DNA from: an uncultured Mucilaginibacter sp.
Lineage (GTDB): Bacteria; Bacteroidota; Bacteroidia; Sphingobacteriales; Sphingobacteriaceae
Reading direction: 5' to 3'
Assembly (NCBI RefSeq): GCF_946481715.1
Contig: NZ_CAMLOV010000017.1
Span: forward strand, 1 to 53,631
Length of the DNA stretch: 53,631 nt
In this document: positions 26,727-34,914 of the stretch, in pieces
How positions within the stretch are numbered: the stretch's first letter is position 1
Layout of the letters: every line of letters begins with the position of its first letter
Program-made: the position numbers and the translations under genes
The notes under the pieces: model-generated
What the model was told of the DNA's origin: nothing
Seen by the model: the letters and a program-made list of their open reading frames with translations, nothing else
The model's database searches: none

Positions 26727-26765
26727 TTTGGTGACGAGCTAGTGACTGCAGAATTTGGTTATAAA

Positions 26766-26802
26766 AAAAGAGGCTGATCATGATTGATGATACAGCCTCT
26801 TT
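26766..26802. terminator. Terminator hairpin, left copy of a duplicated pair
   Basis: AAAGAGGCTG (26767-26776) pairs with CAGCCTCTTT (26793-26802), with a T-run reading leftwards and a TCTCTTTT reading rightwards. Over 37 bases it differs at one position from 29472-29508. Confidence 0.8.
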
Positions 26803-26868
26803 CTCTTTTAGGATAAGTTCAATTTATTGAATTCTTCAAATAAATTGAACAGCTCATTTCTAAAACAA

Positions 26869-28317
26869 TTAGTGAGCCTTAAAATTCCACTTGGAGTTAT
26901 CACTATTCATATCAAACCTGCCGAGGGTTGGCGTGCTGTCTCCGGACGATACCAAAGCCAGCTGCTCTTTGGAGTTTGGAACCACCTTTGGCGTAATCCT
27001 ATAGGTTCCATCCGTCAACTGATCTATCCGCCATAATTGTTCAGGCGCACCGGTGAATGTTGGCACTGTTATAAGTTCAGCGTCTGCTGTTGCCGCTAAT
27101 GCACGGTCGGTACCGGCAATTACTATTTTGTAATACGGCCCGCCCAGGTATCCTCCTGCACCGGCAACCGGCGAGATCGCCCATTTTTGATGGGGCCGAA
27201 ACATATAATCTGCCATTCTTACACCAATGTTTGTGGTTGGCCAGCTTTTAATTACATCTGCCAATTCCTGAGACGGTACCGGTTTTTTCGGTTCATCATT
27301 GTTACGGTTAAATCGCATCCCGCCCGGCATCCTGGTAAAATCTACACCTAATTCTAAGGCATACCCCCTTCGTTCCGACTCGATCTCATAAGTCCCTTCC
27401 TTGAAGTTGTCCCCTGCAACGGGCCAGCCATTTTTCCATAGTAGCGGGCGTATACCTAATACGCTGCGTGCACTTTGATCCAAATCTGCCTCGTAATGGC
27501 AGGACATCTTTTCAACGCCCTCGCTAACTACCGTACGCCCAAAGTGCCCGGGGCCAATCAGCCTGTCGCCGGCGGCCAAAACCATTTTACCGCCACCCTT
27601 CAACATCTCTCTTCCCATGTTATCCAGGTATGGGCCGGTTACCTTTTTGGCGCGGCCAACAACAATGTTGTAGGTTGAGTTTGGCCCGTCGCAGCAGGTG
27701 CCGTGTGTTCCAAGCAGATAGTACCATCCATCCCGGTATATTAAATCTGAGGCTTCGCAATCAATGGCCACATTTAATGCCTTATTACCTTCTACACGTT
27801 TACCTGTTTTGGGGTCGAGCTCCACCATGCGGATATACCCAAAATAAGTGCCGTAGGTTAACCATAACCTGCCATCGGTTGGGTCTAAAAGAAGCGACGG
27901 ATCTATCGCATCATTATCCTCTATACCATCGGATGAAGCAACTACAATAGCCTCCGAATATTTAAACTCCGGCGACTTTGGATCGAGCGATTTATTCCAC
28001 ATGGTCAATATTTTCCCGTTGTGGCCGCCGGCTAAGCCACCACCCGTTGCGCCATACGTAATAAGGTAGCGGTCGCCAATTTTCAAAACATCTGGGGCAG
28101 CGCCTCTTCCCGGCCGTACTCCGCCCTCATTCCATGTCCATCCGTCTTCGGAGATTAAACCGCCCCCAAACGTTCCGAATGTGAAATACTTCCCATCAGA
28201 TTCTGCAATGGTTGAGGGATCGTGTATAAATGGTTTGCCAATCTGGGCTACCGCTGCCCCGGCCCACCACAATGTAAATAGGGCTATAGTGCTTATTACC
28301 TTTACTGTTAATTTCAT
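26869..28317 (-). CDS. Secreted GH43 arabinanase-like enzyme with ricin-type C-terminus
   Basis: 482 aa. Signal peptide about 1-24 (AAVAQ). A GH43 five-bladed propeller follows, with D33 in FIHDPST as base, D139 in AIDPSLL and E188 in DCEASDL as the acid, plus DGWYYLLGTHG; this is the pattern of endo-1,5-alpha-arabinanases. Residues about 365-482 (KWAISPV.., APEQLWRIDQL.., SKWNF) look like a ricin-type beta-trefoil, presumably a carbohydrate-binding module. It is the second gene of a minus-strand pair (52 bases after the upstream gene) bracketed by duplicated terminators. Confidence 0.88.
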   Translation of the reverse strand: MKLTVKVISTIALFTLWWAGAAVAQIGKPFIHDPSTIAESDGKYFTFGTFGGGLISEDGWTWNEGGVRPGRGAAPDVLKIGDRYLITYGATGGGLAGGHNGKILTMWNKSLDPKSPEFKYSEAIVVASSDGIEDNDAIDPSLLLDPTDGRLWLTYGTYFGYIRMVELDPKTGKRVEGNKALNVAIDCEASDLIYRDGWYYLLGTHGTCCDGPNSTYNIVVGRAKKVTGPYLDNMGREMLKGGGKMVLAAGDRLIGPGHFGRTVVSEGVEKMSCHYEADLDQSARSVLGIRPLLWKNGWPVAGDNFKEGTYEIESERRGYALELGVDFTRMPGGMRFNRNNDEPKKPVPSQELADVIKSWPTTNIGVRMADYMFRPHQKWAISPVAGAGGYLGGPYYKIVIAGTDRALAATADAELITVPTFTGAPEQLWRIDQLTDGTYRITPKVVPNSKEQLALVSSGDSTPTLGRFDMNSDNSKWNFKAH

Positions 28318-28369
28318 AATTACTCAATTGATAGAGACAAATGCTACGTTAAATGGGATGACCAATAAT

Positions 28370-29104
28370 TTATTGTAAAGTGATAGTGAGGTCTTTTATC
28401 GGCTTCCCCTCCTCATCCAGCAGGCGGACACAAAAATCACTCAAGCCGGGGCCGTTGATCACTGCTCCCCGTATGATATTTTTCCCTTTGTTCAGCGTTA
28501 GCCGGGGGGAGGCGCCATCATCCATCACCATGCGCCTGTCTCCATCAAGCGTTACCGCTTTTTTTCCGTTCACCCACCACATCGATCCTCCGTTTGACCC
28601 AACCGCCAACCGCACATTTTTTATTTCCTTCGGGCTGTTAACTATAGTAACCGCCCAAAACAATACTGCATAGGTCTGTTTCTTTAACCCATAGGCAAAC
28701 CGAAACAATTTGACATTGAAAGTGGGGCTTTCTAATGCATGCCATAATAATTCCTGCTCGCCAACTTTTACTTTGTCCCCGTCTTTCGGGATACCGGTAA
28801 ATTGGTTTGGGAAATACTCCGTTTCGAATTCTGTTTTCAGGTAGTTGTCTGTAAAAACGACATTGCTCCGTATCGATTTGTTGATCGGCTCTAAAAGCAG
28901 CCAACGCTGAATAAACCCCTCAGGAGTCGGTCCTTTTTTCGACGTAGTGGCCCTGGTGAAAAACGGGGCGATACTTCGGTTGGTATCGTTCTTCGTGATA
29001 CTATCAATCCTGATTCCAGAACCAGGGGGCTGCCCTTGTGATTTTAATCCAGCCAAAATTACAAAGCCAGCCGCCAGCAATAGTGCAGTACGTTTAATAT
29101 TCAT
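28370..29104 (-). CDS. Secreted beta-sandwich protein linked to the GH43 enzyme
   Basis: 244 aa with a signal peptide about 1-24 (GLKSQGQ). The mature part has FIQRWLLLEPI followed by beta-rich blocks; AVGSNGGSMWWVNGKKAV and LNKGKNIIRGAVING match the sugar-enzyme accessory fold (PA14/NPCBM-like beta-sandwich seen attached to Bacteroidota esterases and hydrolases). No catalytic residues are evident. It is transcribed just before the GH43 gene and probably helps bind or process the same arabinose-rich glycan (inference). Confidence 0.6.
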   Translation of the reverse strand: MNIKRTALLLAAGFVILAGLKSQGQPPGSGIRIDSITKNDTNRSIAPFFTRATTSKKGPTPEGFIQRWLLLEPINKSIRSNVVFTDNYLKTEFETEYFPNQFTGIPKDGDKVKVGEQELLWHALESPTFNVKLFRFAYGLKKQTYAVLFWAVTIVNSPKEIKNVRLAVGSNGGSMWWVNGKKAVTLDGDRRMVMDDGASPRLTLNKGKNIIRGAVINGPGLSDFCVRLLDEEGKPIKDLTITLQ

Positions 29105-29163
29105 AGTAGATAATTTAACTTAAAGCTCTTTCGGTTTAAAGTGGTGCGCAATAACCATCAACC

Positions 29164-29171
29164 CAAAACTA
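29164..29171 (-). promoter_or_regulatory. -7 box of the GH43 cassette
   Basis: Minus-strand TAGTTTTG matches TAnnTTTG, 60 bases before the first gene of the cassette. No clear -33 box. In the rest of 29105-29471 no gene was recognised. Confidence 0.35.
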
Positions 29172-29471
29172 TACTTTCATGAAAAGACTTCATCACACTA
29201 TTCGGCATTAAAAGTCAACTTTTGTTCACTATGTGGCGGTTTTTCACCATTTAGCGGGTATAGGCCGTGAAACATTTGCTGTACCGTTAAAAATTGTAGT
29301 GGCAGTACCGAACCGAAAGGCTGAGGAGCCAATCTTTAAGATATTCCTAAAAAAGGTTTGAAGATATTTCCCGGCGGGGATAAGAAGAACTCGTATCGAT
29401 AGATAAGATCGGCGTTCGGAGAACCGTCTGCACAAATGTACTGCACCAGGTTATTTGAATCGCTTAAACGG

Positions 29472-29509
29472 AAAAGAGGCTGATCATGATTTATGATACA
29501 GCCTCTTTT
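29472..29509. terminator. Terminator hairpin, right copy of a duplicated pair
   Basis: AAAAGAGGCTG (29472-29482) pairs with CAGCCTCTTTT (29499-29509). It lies just downstream of the minus-strand DUF3127 gene, so it is probably that gene's original terminator. Confidence 0.8.
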
Positions 29510-29548
29510 CTATATTATGAGCTAATTGAGCAGTAATTAAACTACTCA

Positions 29549-29911
29549 TTAAAACGGCAGATCGTCATCATCAGCAGTTGAGCTGATATCCGCAGGGGCT
29601 GCATAAGCCGGTGCGGTAGCTGCGCCTGCACCACCCAATACGTTAACTTTCCAAAGTTGCAGGGTGTTAAAGTACACTACTTTACCCATTTTATCGGTCC
29701 ATTTACGGCCTTTTAGGTTAAAGAACACTTCTACGTCATCGCCCACCTTAACGGCATCCATCAGGGCGGTACGGTCCTGTATAGCCTCGAACTTTAAATA
29801 CTCAGGGTATTGTGGGTTCTCGATATATTCAAGTATTAATTCTCTTTTTTTTAACGACTCCGTAACCTGCACGGTTGGAGACACATCATACACTTTACCT
29901 TTGATTTCCAT
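29549..29911 (-). CDS. DUF3127 OB-fold protein with SSB-like acidic tail
   Basis: 120 aa. DUF3127 domain about 1-95: MEIKGKVYDVSPTVQVTE, then KKRELILEYIENPQYPEYLKFE and a WTDKMGKVVYFNTLQLWKV end, an OB-fold-like layout. An Ala/Pro-rich linker leads to the tip DDDDLPF, which closely resembles the C-terminal tip of single-stranded-DNA-binding protein that recruits partner proteins. This suggests ssDNA binding with docking of repair or replication partners (inference). It is divergent from the RNA methyltransferase. Confidence 0.85.
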   Translation of the reverse strand: MEIKGKVYDVSPTVQVTESLKKRELILEYIENPQYPEYLKFEAIQDRTALMDAVKVGDDVEVFFNLKGRKWTDKMGKVVYFNTLQLWKVNVLGGAGAATAPAYAAPADISSTADDDDLPF

Positions 29912-29993
29912 AGTTCCGAAATATTTAAAATGTAAAGTTAGCAGTAAGAAATTAAAACCGGGGTTATTTATTCATAAATTCGCAAAATATATC

Positions 29994-31166
29994 ATGCAAG
30001 TTTTCCACACCGAGAGTAAAATCATAATCACCTGCAACAAAAGGCTTTCGCCTTACCTGCAGCAGGAAGTTGAAGCACTGGGCTTTACGCCCACCCGTGT
30101 TTTCCAAACAGGCCTTGAGTTAATGGGTACCGTTACCGATACCATTGCGCTTAACCTTAACCTGCGCTGCGCAAGCCAGGTGCTATACCTTTTAAAAAGC
30201 TTTACAGCCGAAAACCCCACCCAGCTATACGATGAGCTGGTAAAAATAGAATGGGAACAACTGATTGATTTTACCGGCTATTTTTCGGTAACATCCAACG
30301 TAAATAACGAGCACATCCTCACCCCGCTTTTTGCCAACGTGAAGGTAAAAGATGCCATTGTGGACAGGATAAAGGCGCAAAAAGGCATCCGCCCCAACAG
30401 CGGTGCCGATGCCAATAAAACCGTTATAAGCCTGTACTGGCAGGAAGATAAAGCCGATATTTATATAGATACTTCGGGCGAAACCCTTGCCAAGCACAGC
30501 TACCGCAAAATACCGGGCAAGGCCCCAATGCTGGAGGCGCTGGCCACCTCAACCATTATTGCTACCAAATGGGATATGAAGAGCACCTTCATTAACCCCA
30601 TGTGTGGTTCGGGCACTTTGGCTATCGAAGCTGCTTTGCTGGCTACCGATAAGCACCCCGGGTTGTTCCGCATGAACTATGGCTTTATGCATATTATGGG
30701 TTACGATGAGCAGGTATTTTTTGTAGAACGCCGTAAACTGAAGGATAAAGCAAAAAAAGCTTTAGGCTTTAAAATTATAGCAACAGATATTTCTGACGAT
30801 GCCGTGGATATTGCCCGTAAAAATGCAAATACTGCCGGGGTAGAACATTTAATAGAATTTAACGTTTGTGATTTTGCGGATACGGAAGTACCCGCCGAGC
30901 CTGGCGTAGTAATGTTTAACCCCGAGTATGGCGAGCGCCTTGGTGTGCATACCAAACTGGAAATTACTTACGCCCGTATTGGCGATTACCTAAAAAAACA
31001 ATGCGGCGGTTACCGCGGCTACGTTTTTACCGGCAACCCGGACCTGGCCAAGAAAATAGGCCTGCGCCCGAGCCGCAAAATTGAGTTTTACAACGGCAAA
31101 CTTGATTGCCGCCTGTTTGAGTACGAATTGTACGAAGGCAGCAAACGCGAACCTAAAGTAGATTAA
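29994..31166 (+). CDS. THUMP-domain RNA methyltransferase (RlmL/K-type)
   Basis: 390 aa from the ATG at 29994; the longer open frame upstream runs antisense through the DUF3127 gene and is rejected. The N-terminal THUMP domain (about 45-155) binds RNA. The C-terminal SAM-dependent methyltransferase has NPMCGSGTLAIEAAL (about 200-215) and NPEYGERLG (about 308-316), a variant of the NPPY motif of N2-guanine methyltransferases. Likely reaction: m2G formation in 23S rRNA, as in the N-terminal half of E. coli RlmL. The next gene starts directly after its stop. Confidence 0.9.
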   Translation: MQVFHTESKIIITCNKRLSPYLQQEVEALGFTPTRVFQTGLELMGTVTDTIALNLNLRCASQVLYLLKSFTAENPTQLYDELVKIEWEQLIDFTGYFSVTSNVNNEHILTPLFANVKVKDAIVDRIKAQKGIRPNSGADANKTVISLYWQEDKADIYIDTSGETLAKHSYRKIPGKAPMLEALATSTIIATKWDMKSTFINPMCGSGTLAIEAALLATDKHPGLFRMNYGFMHIMGYDEQVFFVERRKLKDKAKKALGFKIIATDISDDAVDIARKNANTAGVEHLIEFNVCDFADTEVPAEPGVVMFNPEYGERLGVHTKLEITYARIGDYLKKQCGGYRGYVFTGNPDLAKKIGLRPSRKIEFYNGKLDCRLFEYELYEGSKREPKVD

Positions 31167-31658
31167 ATGAAGAAGCTATTAATTATTGCCCTGTTATTAT
31201 CATCCGCTTACTGCAAAGCGCAGGATGCCGACCTGGCGTTCCCCTTTCAGGGTGGCAACCCCGTTATGACCCGTTTTTTTAAGGATAGCCTGCAAATTGG
31301 CGACGATATAAAAGCAAAAAAAGCAACCGGTATGGCGGTGTTTAAATTCACGGCGGATATAAATGGCAATATTCAAAAAATTGTGATCTACTACGCCGAT
31401 GATTACCTGCTTACGATGCCTATCATCCAGGCCTTAAAAAAAACAACCAAAAAATGGATAATCCCCAACAAGGAAAAATTCCATGATTTTATTATACCAT
31501 TCTCTATCGGGTACAACACGCCTTCATCCGGCGAGGCCGAGGTACAGAAAGCGGCTTACAATTTTTACAGCAGCCGCAAACCCATCGTAGCCCAGGACCA
31601 AATACCGCTAAACTCGGCCACCCTGCTGCCAACCGTGGTAGTGAAGTACGATTTGTAA
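31167..31658 (+). CDS. Secreted TonB-C-like protein
   Basis: 163 aa. Signal peptide about 1-19 (SAYCKAQD). The mature part includes GMAVFKFTADINGNIQKIVI and ALKKTTKKWIIP, similar in order to the C-terminal domain of TonB-family proteins without the transmembrane anchor, so energy transduction is unlikely. Function unknown. The ATG follows the methyltransferase stop without a gap, and a terminator follows at 31680. Confidence 0.6.
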   Translation: MKKLLIIALLLSSAYCKAQDADLAFPFQGGNPVMTRFFKDSLQIGDDIKAKKATGMAVFKFTADINGNIQKIVIYYADDYLLTMPIIQALKKTTKKWIIPNKEKFHDFIIPFSIGYNTPSSGEAEVQKAAYNFYSSRKPIVAQDQIPLNSATLLPTVVVKYDL

Positions 31659-31679
31659 TTTGTAACCTTTAAAATTTTT

Positions 31680-31710
31680 ATGGCCGCCCAATTGGGTGGC
31701 CATTTTTTTT
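31680..31710 (+). terminator. Intrinsic terminator
   Basis: ATGGCCGCCCA pairs with TGGGTGGCCAT (G-T mismatch inside), followed by eight T. Confidence 0.85.
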
Positions 31711-31924
31711 ACCCGGAACTGACGGGCTTGCTTATTTAGGCCATGTTCTCGACTAAAAGGCTTTAAAACATCCGCTTTCTCAATCGAAAGCCGTGCCTGG
31801 ATTAGTTGTTGCCTCCGGTAATCTTTTTTTGAAAAAAAATTAACCAAAACCTTATAAAACAAAATCCGCCTTTAAGCATTTCTCGTTAGTATGTTAATTA
31901 TTAATCCCCCGGTAAATTGCGAAG

Positions 31925-32164
31925 ATGAAGAACTTATTGAATTTCAAGGTAAAAGCTGTTGCAACAAACATCCGTAACAAGCGAGAAGAACTCAATTACA
32001 CTCAAGAGTATTTGGCCGCCAAGCTAAATATCTCACAAAATGCCTACAGTAAAATTGAACTTGGTTATACCAAGATCACCCTCGAACGCCTGTTCCAGAT
32101 ATCTGAGGTTTTAGAAACCGATTTGATGGACCTTATTAAAACCGACAGCGCCGAAGCCGCCTAA
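31925..32164 (+). CDS. XRE-family helix-turn-helix regulator
   Basis: 79 aa, almost wholly an HTH_XRE domain: IRNKREELNYTQEYLAAKLN, then ISQNAYSKIELGYTKITLERL. Too small for a sensor domain. It is preceded by about 200 bases without a gene and followed by the HD phosphohydrolase gene 59 bases on. No toxin partner is visible. The target is unknown. Confidence 0.88.
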   Translation: MKNLLNFKVKAVATNIRNKREELNYTQEYLAAKLNISQNAYSKIELGYTKITLERLFQISEVLETDLMDLIKTDSAEAA

Positions 32165-32209
32165 ATTTATTTTATTAAGCCGATCTGTTTCCGGATAAAT
32201 ATATTTGCA

Positions 32210-32217
32210 GCAAATTG
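32210..32217 (+). promoter_or_regulatory. -7 box of the HD phosphohydrolase gene
   Basis: TATATTTG fits TAnnTTTG and ends 6 bases before the ATG at 32224. A partial -33 (GTTTC, 32187-32191) is spaced about 19 bases. Confidence 0.45.
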
Positions 32218-32223
32218 TAATTG

Positions 32224-32868
32224 ATGAGCAGCGCAGATATCATAGCCCAAACTACCATTTTTGTACAGGATACGTTAAAGAACGCCGAAGGCGGGCACGA
32301 TTGGTGGCACATCCAACGCGTACATACCAATGCCAAACGCATAGCGCAAACCGAAACCTGTACCCTACTCATAGTTGAACTCGCGGCCCTGCTGCACGAT
32401 ATTGCCGATGCTAAATTCCATAACGGTGATGAAGAGATCGGCCCAAAAACGGCAGGCGATTTCCTCAAAAGCATTCATGTTGAAGCCGATATTATTGAGC
32501 ATGTACAGCAGATCATCAGGCACATGTCGTTCAAATCCAGTTTTGATAAAGCTACTTTTTTTTCGCCGGAGCTTGCCATTGTACAGGATGCCGACCGGCT
32601 TGATGCTATTGGCGCAATTGGCGTAGCGCGTGCCTTTGCCTACGGTGGGTTTAAAGGCCGCGAAATTTACAACCCCGAAATAAAGCCCAACCTAAACATG
32701 AGCAAGGCTGAGTACAAAAATACCACCGCCCCTACCATCAACCATTTTTACGAAAAGCTTTTATTGCTGAAAGACAAAATGAACACCCCCACGGGTAAGC
32801 AAATGGCACAACAACGCCACGAGTTTATGCAAAGCTACCTGCAGCAATTTTACAGCGAAGTGCAGTAA
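32224..32868 (+). CDS. HD-domain metal-dependent phosphohydrolase (YedJ-like)
   Basis: 214 aa. HD signature: H in GGHDWWHIQRVH (about 21-32), HD in ALLHDIADAKF (about 58), a distal H in IIRHMSF, and D in QDADRLDAIGAIG (about 124). This is the arrangement of YedJ-type proteins. A TTG one codon upstream is possible, but the ATG is preferred. The natural substrate is not known; phosphomonoester or nucleotide hydrolysis is likely. Confidence 0.88.
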   Translation: MSSADIIAQTTIFVQDTLKNAEGGHDWWHIQRVHTNAKRIAQTETCTLLIVELAALLHDIADAKFHNGDEEIGPKTAGDFLKSIHVEADIIEHVQQIIRHMSFKSSFDKATFFSPELAIVQDADRLDAIGAIGVARAFAYGGFKGREIYNPEIKPNLNMSKAEYKNTTAPTINHFYEKLLLLKDKMNTPTGKQMAQQRHEFMQSYLQQFYSEVQ

Positions 32869-32891
32869 TCAACATTTTTTATTATATCGTT

Positions 32892-34205
32892 ATGAATAAA
32901 GCCCCCCTTATTCTTTTTTTAGCATCGTTATTTGTTTGTAAAGCCGGCCTGGCGCAGGACACACTTAAGCAGCAGCGATTTAACTTCCATTTTCAACAGA
33001 CGGTAATCACCCAGTCTAAACTGGGTTTTAGCGCGCCTTATACCAGCGATAACAGCCTATCTACCATAAAAGAAACACAAACGTCGTTAACCACCACATT
33101 TTTTGGTGGTGCCCGCTTATGGAAAGGCGCTTCGGCCTATTTTAACCCCGAACTGTCGGGTGGCTCGGGCCTTAGCAAAACGCTCGGGGTAGCCGGTTTC
33201 CCAAATGGCGAAACGTTTAGGGTTGGCGGTGCCGAGCCTAAAATTTATATAGCGCGGCTGTATTTCTCCCAAAATTTTGAGTGGGGCAATGAGAAGGACA
33301 CCCTTGCCGACGATGTGAACCAATTAGCCGGGCTACGGAGCAAACGCTACCTTAACTTTACGATTGGCAAATTTGGCATGGCCGATTTTTTCGACGGGAA
33401 CGAGTTTAGCCATGATGCACGCTCGCAGTTTATGAACTGGAGCCTGATGGATAACGGCGCCTGGGACTACCCCGCCAATACCCGCGGCTATGTAATGGGC
33501 GCCATGGCCGAACTGGGCCAGCCAACCTGGGCGCTGCGATTTGCCTTCAGCATGACCACCACATCCGCCAATGGTGCTATCTGGGACCAACGCATAGCCC
33601 ACGCCAACACTCAGTCGCTCGAATATGAAAAACGCTACACGCTTAATGGGCGCAAGGGTACATTAAGGCTACTGGGTTTCCGCAACAATGGCAAAATGGG
33701 CGATTATAGGCTAGCGCTGGCTACAAACCCCGTTAACCCCGAAGTAGATACCAATTTAGTTTACGGCAAACACAAATTTGGCTTCGGTATTAGTGCCGAC
33801 CAGTACCTTGGCAATAATTTCGGTGTATTTGCAAAAGCAAGTTATAACGATGGCAAAACCGAGACCTGGGCGTTTACGGAGATAGACCGATCTGTAAGCG
33901 TCGGCGCTGTATTAAAGGGCGGCGGATGGAACCGTAAAGACGATGAGCTTGGGCTGGCGTTTGTAGGCAACGGGATATCCAAACCACACCGCGATTATTT
34001 GGCGGCAGGGGGCTATGGTTTTATTATTGGCGATGGCAAGCTAAACTATGCTGCCGAGCTGATAGCCGAGCTTTACTACAAAATTAACGCTTACCAGGGC
34101 AAACTTTGGCTTACGCCCGACTACCAGTTTATTGCCAACCCCGCTTACAACCACGATCGCGGGCCGGTTAACGTTTTTTCGCTACGGGCGCATGTAGAAT
34201 TCTAG
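32892..34205 (+). CDS. OprB-like carbohydrate-selective porin
   Basis: 437 aa outer-membrane beta-barrel. Signal peptide about 1-21 (KAGLAQD). The repeated alternating strands and final aromatic residue (RAHVEF) are typical of a barrel end; GKFGMADFFDGNEFSHDARSQF and WDYPANTRGYVMG are typical for OprB-family porins. Predicted to allow diffusion of small solutes, perhaps sugars. It follows the HD gene by 23 bases and precedes a YceI gene. Confidence 0.85.
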   Translation: MNKAPLILFLASLFVCKAGLAQDTLKQQRFNFHFQQTVITQSKLGFSAPYTSDNSLSTIKETQTSLTTTFFGGARLWKGASAYFNPELSGGSGLSKTLGVAGFPNGETFRVGGAEPKIYIARLYFSQNFEWGNEKDTLADDVNQLAGLRSKRYLNFTIGKFGMADFFDGNEFSHDARSQFMNWSLMDNGAWDYPANTRGYVMGAMAELGQPTWALRFAFSMTTTSANGAIWDQRIAHANTQSLEYEKRYTLNGRKGTLRLLGFRNNGKMGDYRLALATNPVNPEVDTNLVYGKHKFGFGISADQYLGNNFGVFAKASYNDGKTETWAFTEIDRSVSVGAVLKGGGWNRKDDELGLAFVGNGISKPHRDYLAAGGYGFIIGDGKLNYAAELIAELYYKINAYQGKLWLTPDYQFIANPAYNHDRGPVNVFSLRAHVEF

Positions 34206-34295
34206 GCAATAGAGTTGGCTGTTACAACATTTATTTTTGCTGTTGTTAAACTACGTCCGTTAAATCAAGTCCGTATAAAAAAGAACAAACCCTTG

Positions 34296-34829
34296 ATGAG
34301 AAAAGCATTTTTAGCTATCGTATTTTTTATAGTAAGCACAGCAGCATTTGCCCAGGTAAAAAACAGCCTAACCAAATCGTTGGTAACGTTTAAAATAAAA
34401 AATACCGGCTTTACTATCAGCGGCCTTATCAACAGTGTTCAGGCAGATGTTGCCTTCAACCCTGCCAACCTTGCTGCAAGTAAAATAGATGCCATTGCCG
34501 ATGCAACCACCATCGACACCGATAACGGGCTGCGCGATGAACACCTCAAAGGAGAAGACTTTTTAAACGTGGCCAAATACTCCGCCATCACCATGAAGTC
34601 GGTTTCTTTCAGCAAGAAAAATTCAAGCAATTATGTTGGGCAATTTAATGTCACCATCAAAGACAAAACCAAACTTATCAGCGTACCCTTCAGTTATAGC
34701 GATGCAGGCAGCACCGCTACATTAAAAGGCACCTTTAAAATAAGCCGTGCCGAGTTTGGCATTGGCAAAAGCAGCATGCTGCTTTCAGACGAGGCAAACA
34801 TCACCATTGAGGTTGAGGCATCAAAATAA
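34296..34829 (+). CDS. YceI-family secreted protein
   Basis: 177 aa from the ATG at 34296; a longer frame from 34215 adds 27 charged residues before the signal peptide and is unlikely. Signal peptide about 1-19 (STAAFAQV). The lipocalin-like YceI fold is shown by VTFKIKNTGFTISGLIN, then DEHLKGEDFLNVAKYSAITM and a GTFKISRAEFGIG end. Members bind isoprenoid lipids; the ligand here is unknown. Confidence 0.88.
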   Translation: MRKAFLAIVFFIVSTAAFAQVKNSLTKSLVTFKIKNTGFTISGLINSVQADVAFNPANLAASKIDAIADATTIDTDNGLRDEHLKGEDFLNVAKYSAITMKSVSFSKKNSSNYVGQFNVTIKDKTKLISVPFSYSDAGSTATLKGTFKISRAEFGIGKSSMLLSDEANITIEVEASK

Positions 34830-34902
34830 TCAGCCCTAATTCATAACAATAATTTAACCCCGCGCCGCCACACCCAACGGCAAATCATTCATATACAAAG
34901 CG

Positions 34903-34910
34903 TAACTTTG
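34903..34910 (+). promoter_or_regulatory. -7 box abutting the sensor kinase start
   Basis: TAACTTTG fits TAnnTTTG and ends 4 bases before the ATG at 34915. Confidence 0.4.
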
Positions 34911-34914
34911 CCCT

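Noticed and set aside
29244..29435. 63-aa minus-strand ORF upstream of the GH43 cassette
   Set aside because: No recognisable domain, no start signals and no neighbour overlap; it may be degraded sequence.
29664..29993. 110-codon N-terminal extension of the RNA methyltransferase
   Set aside because: It is antisense to the DUF3127 gene; the THUMP-methyltransferase starts naturally at the ATG at 29994.
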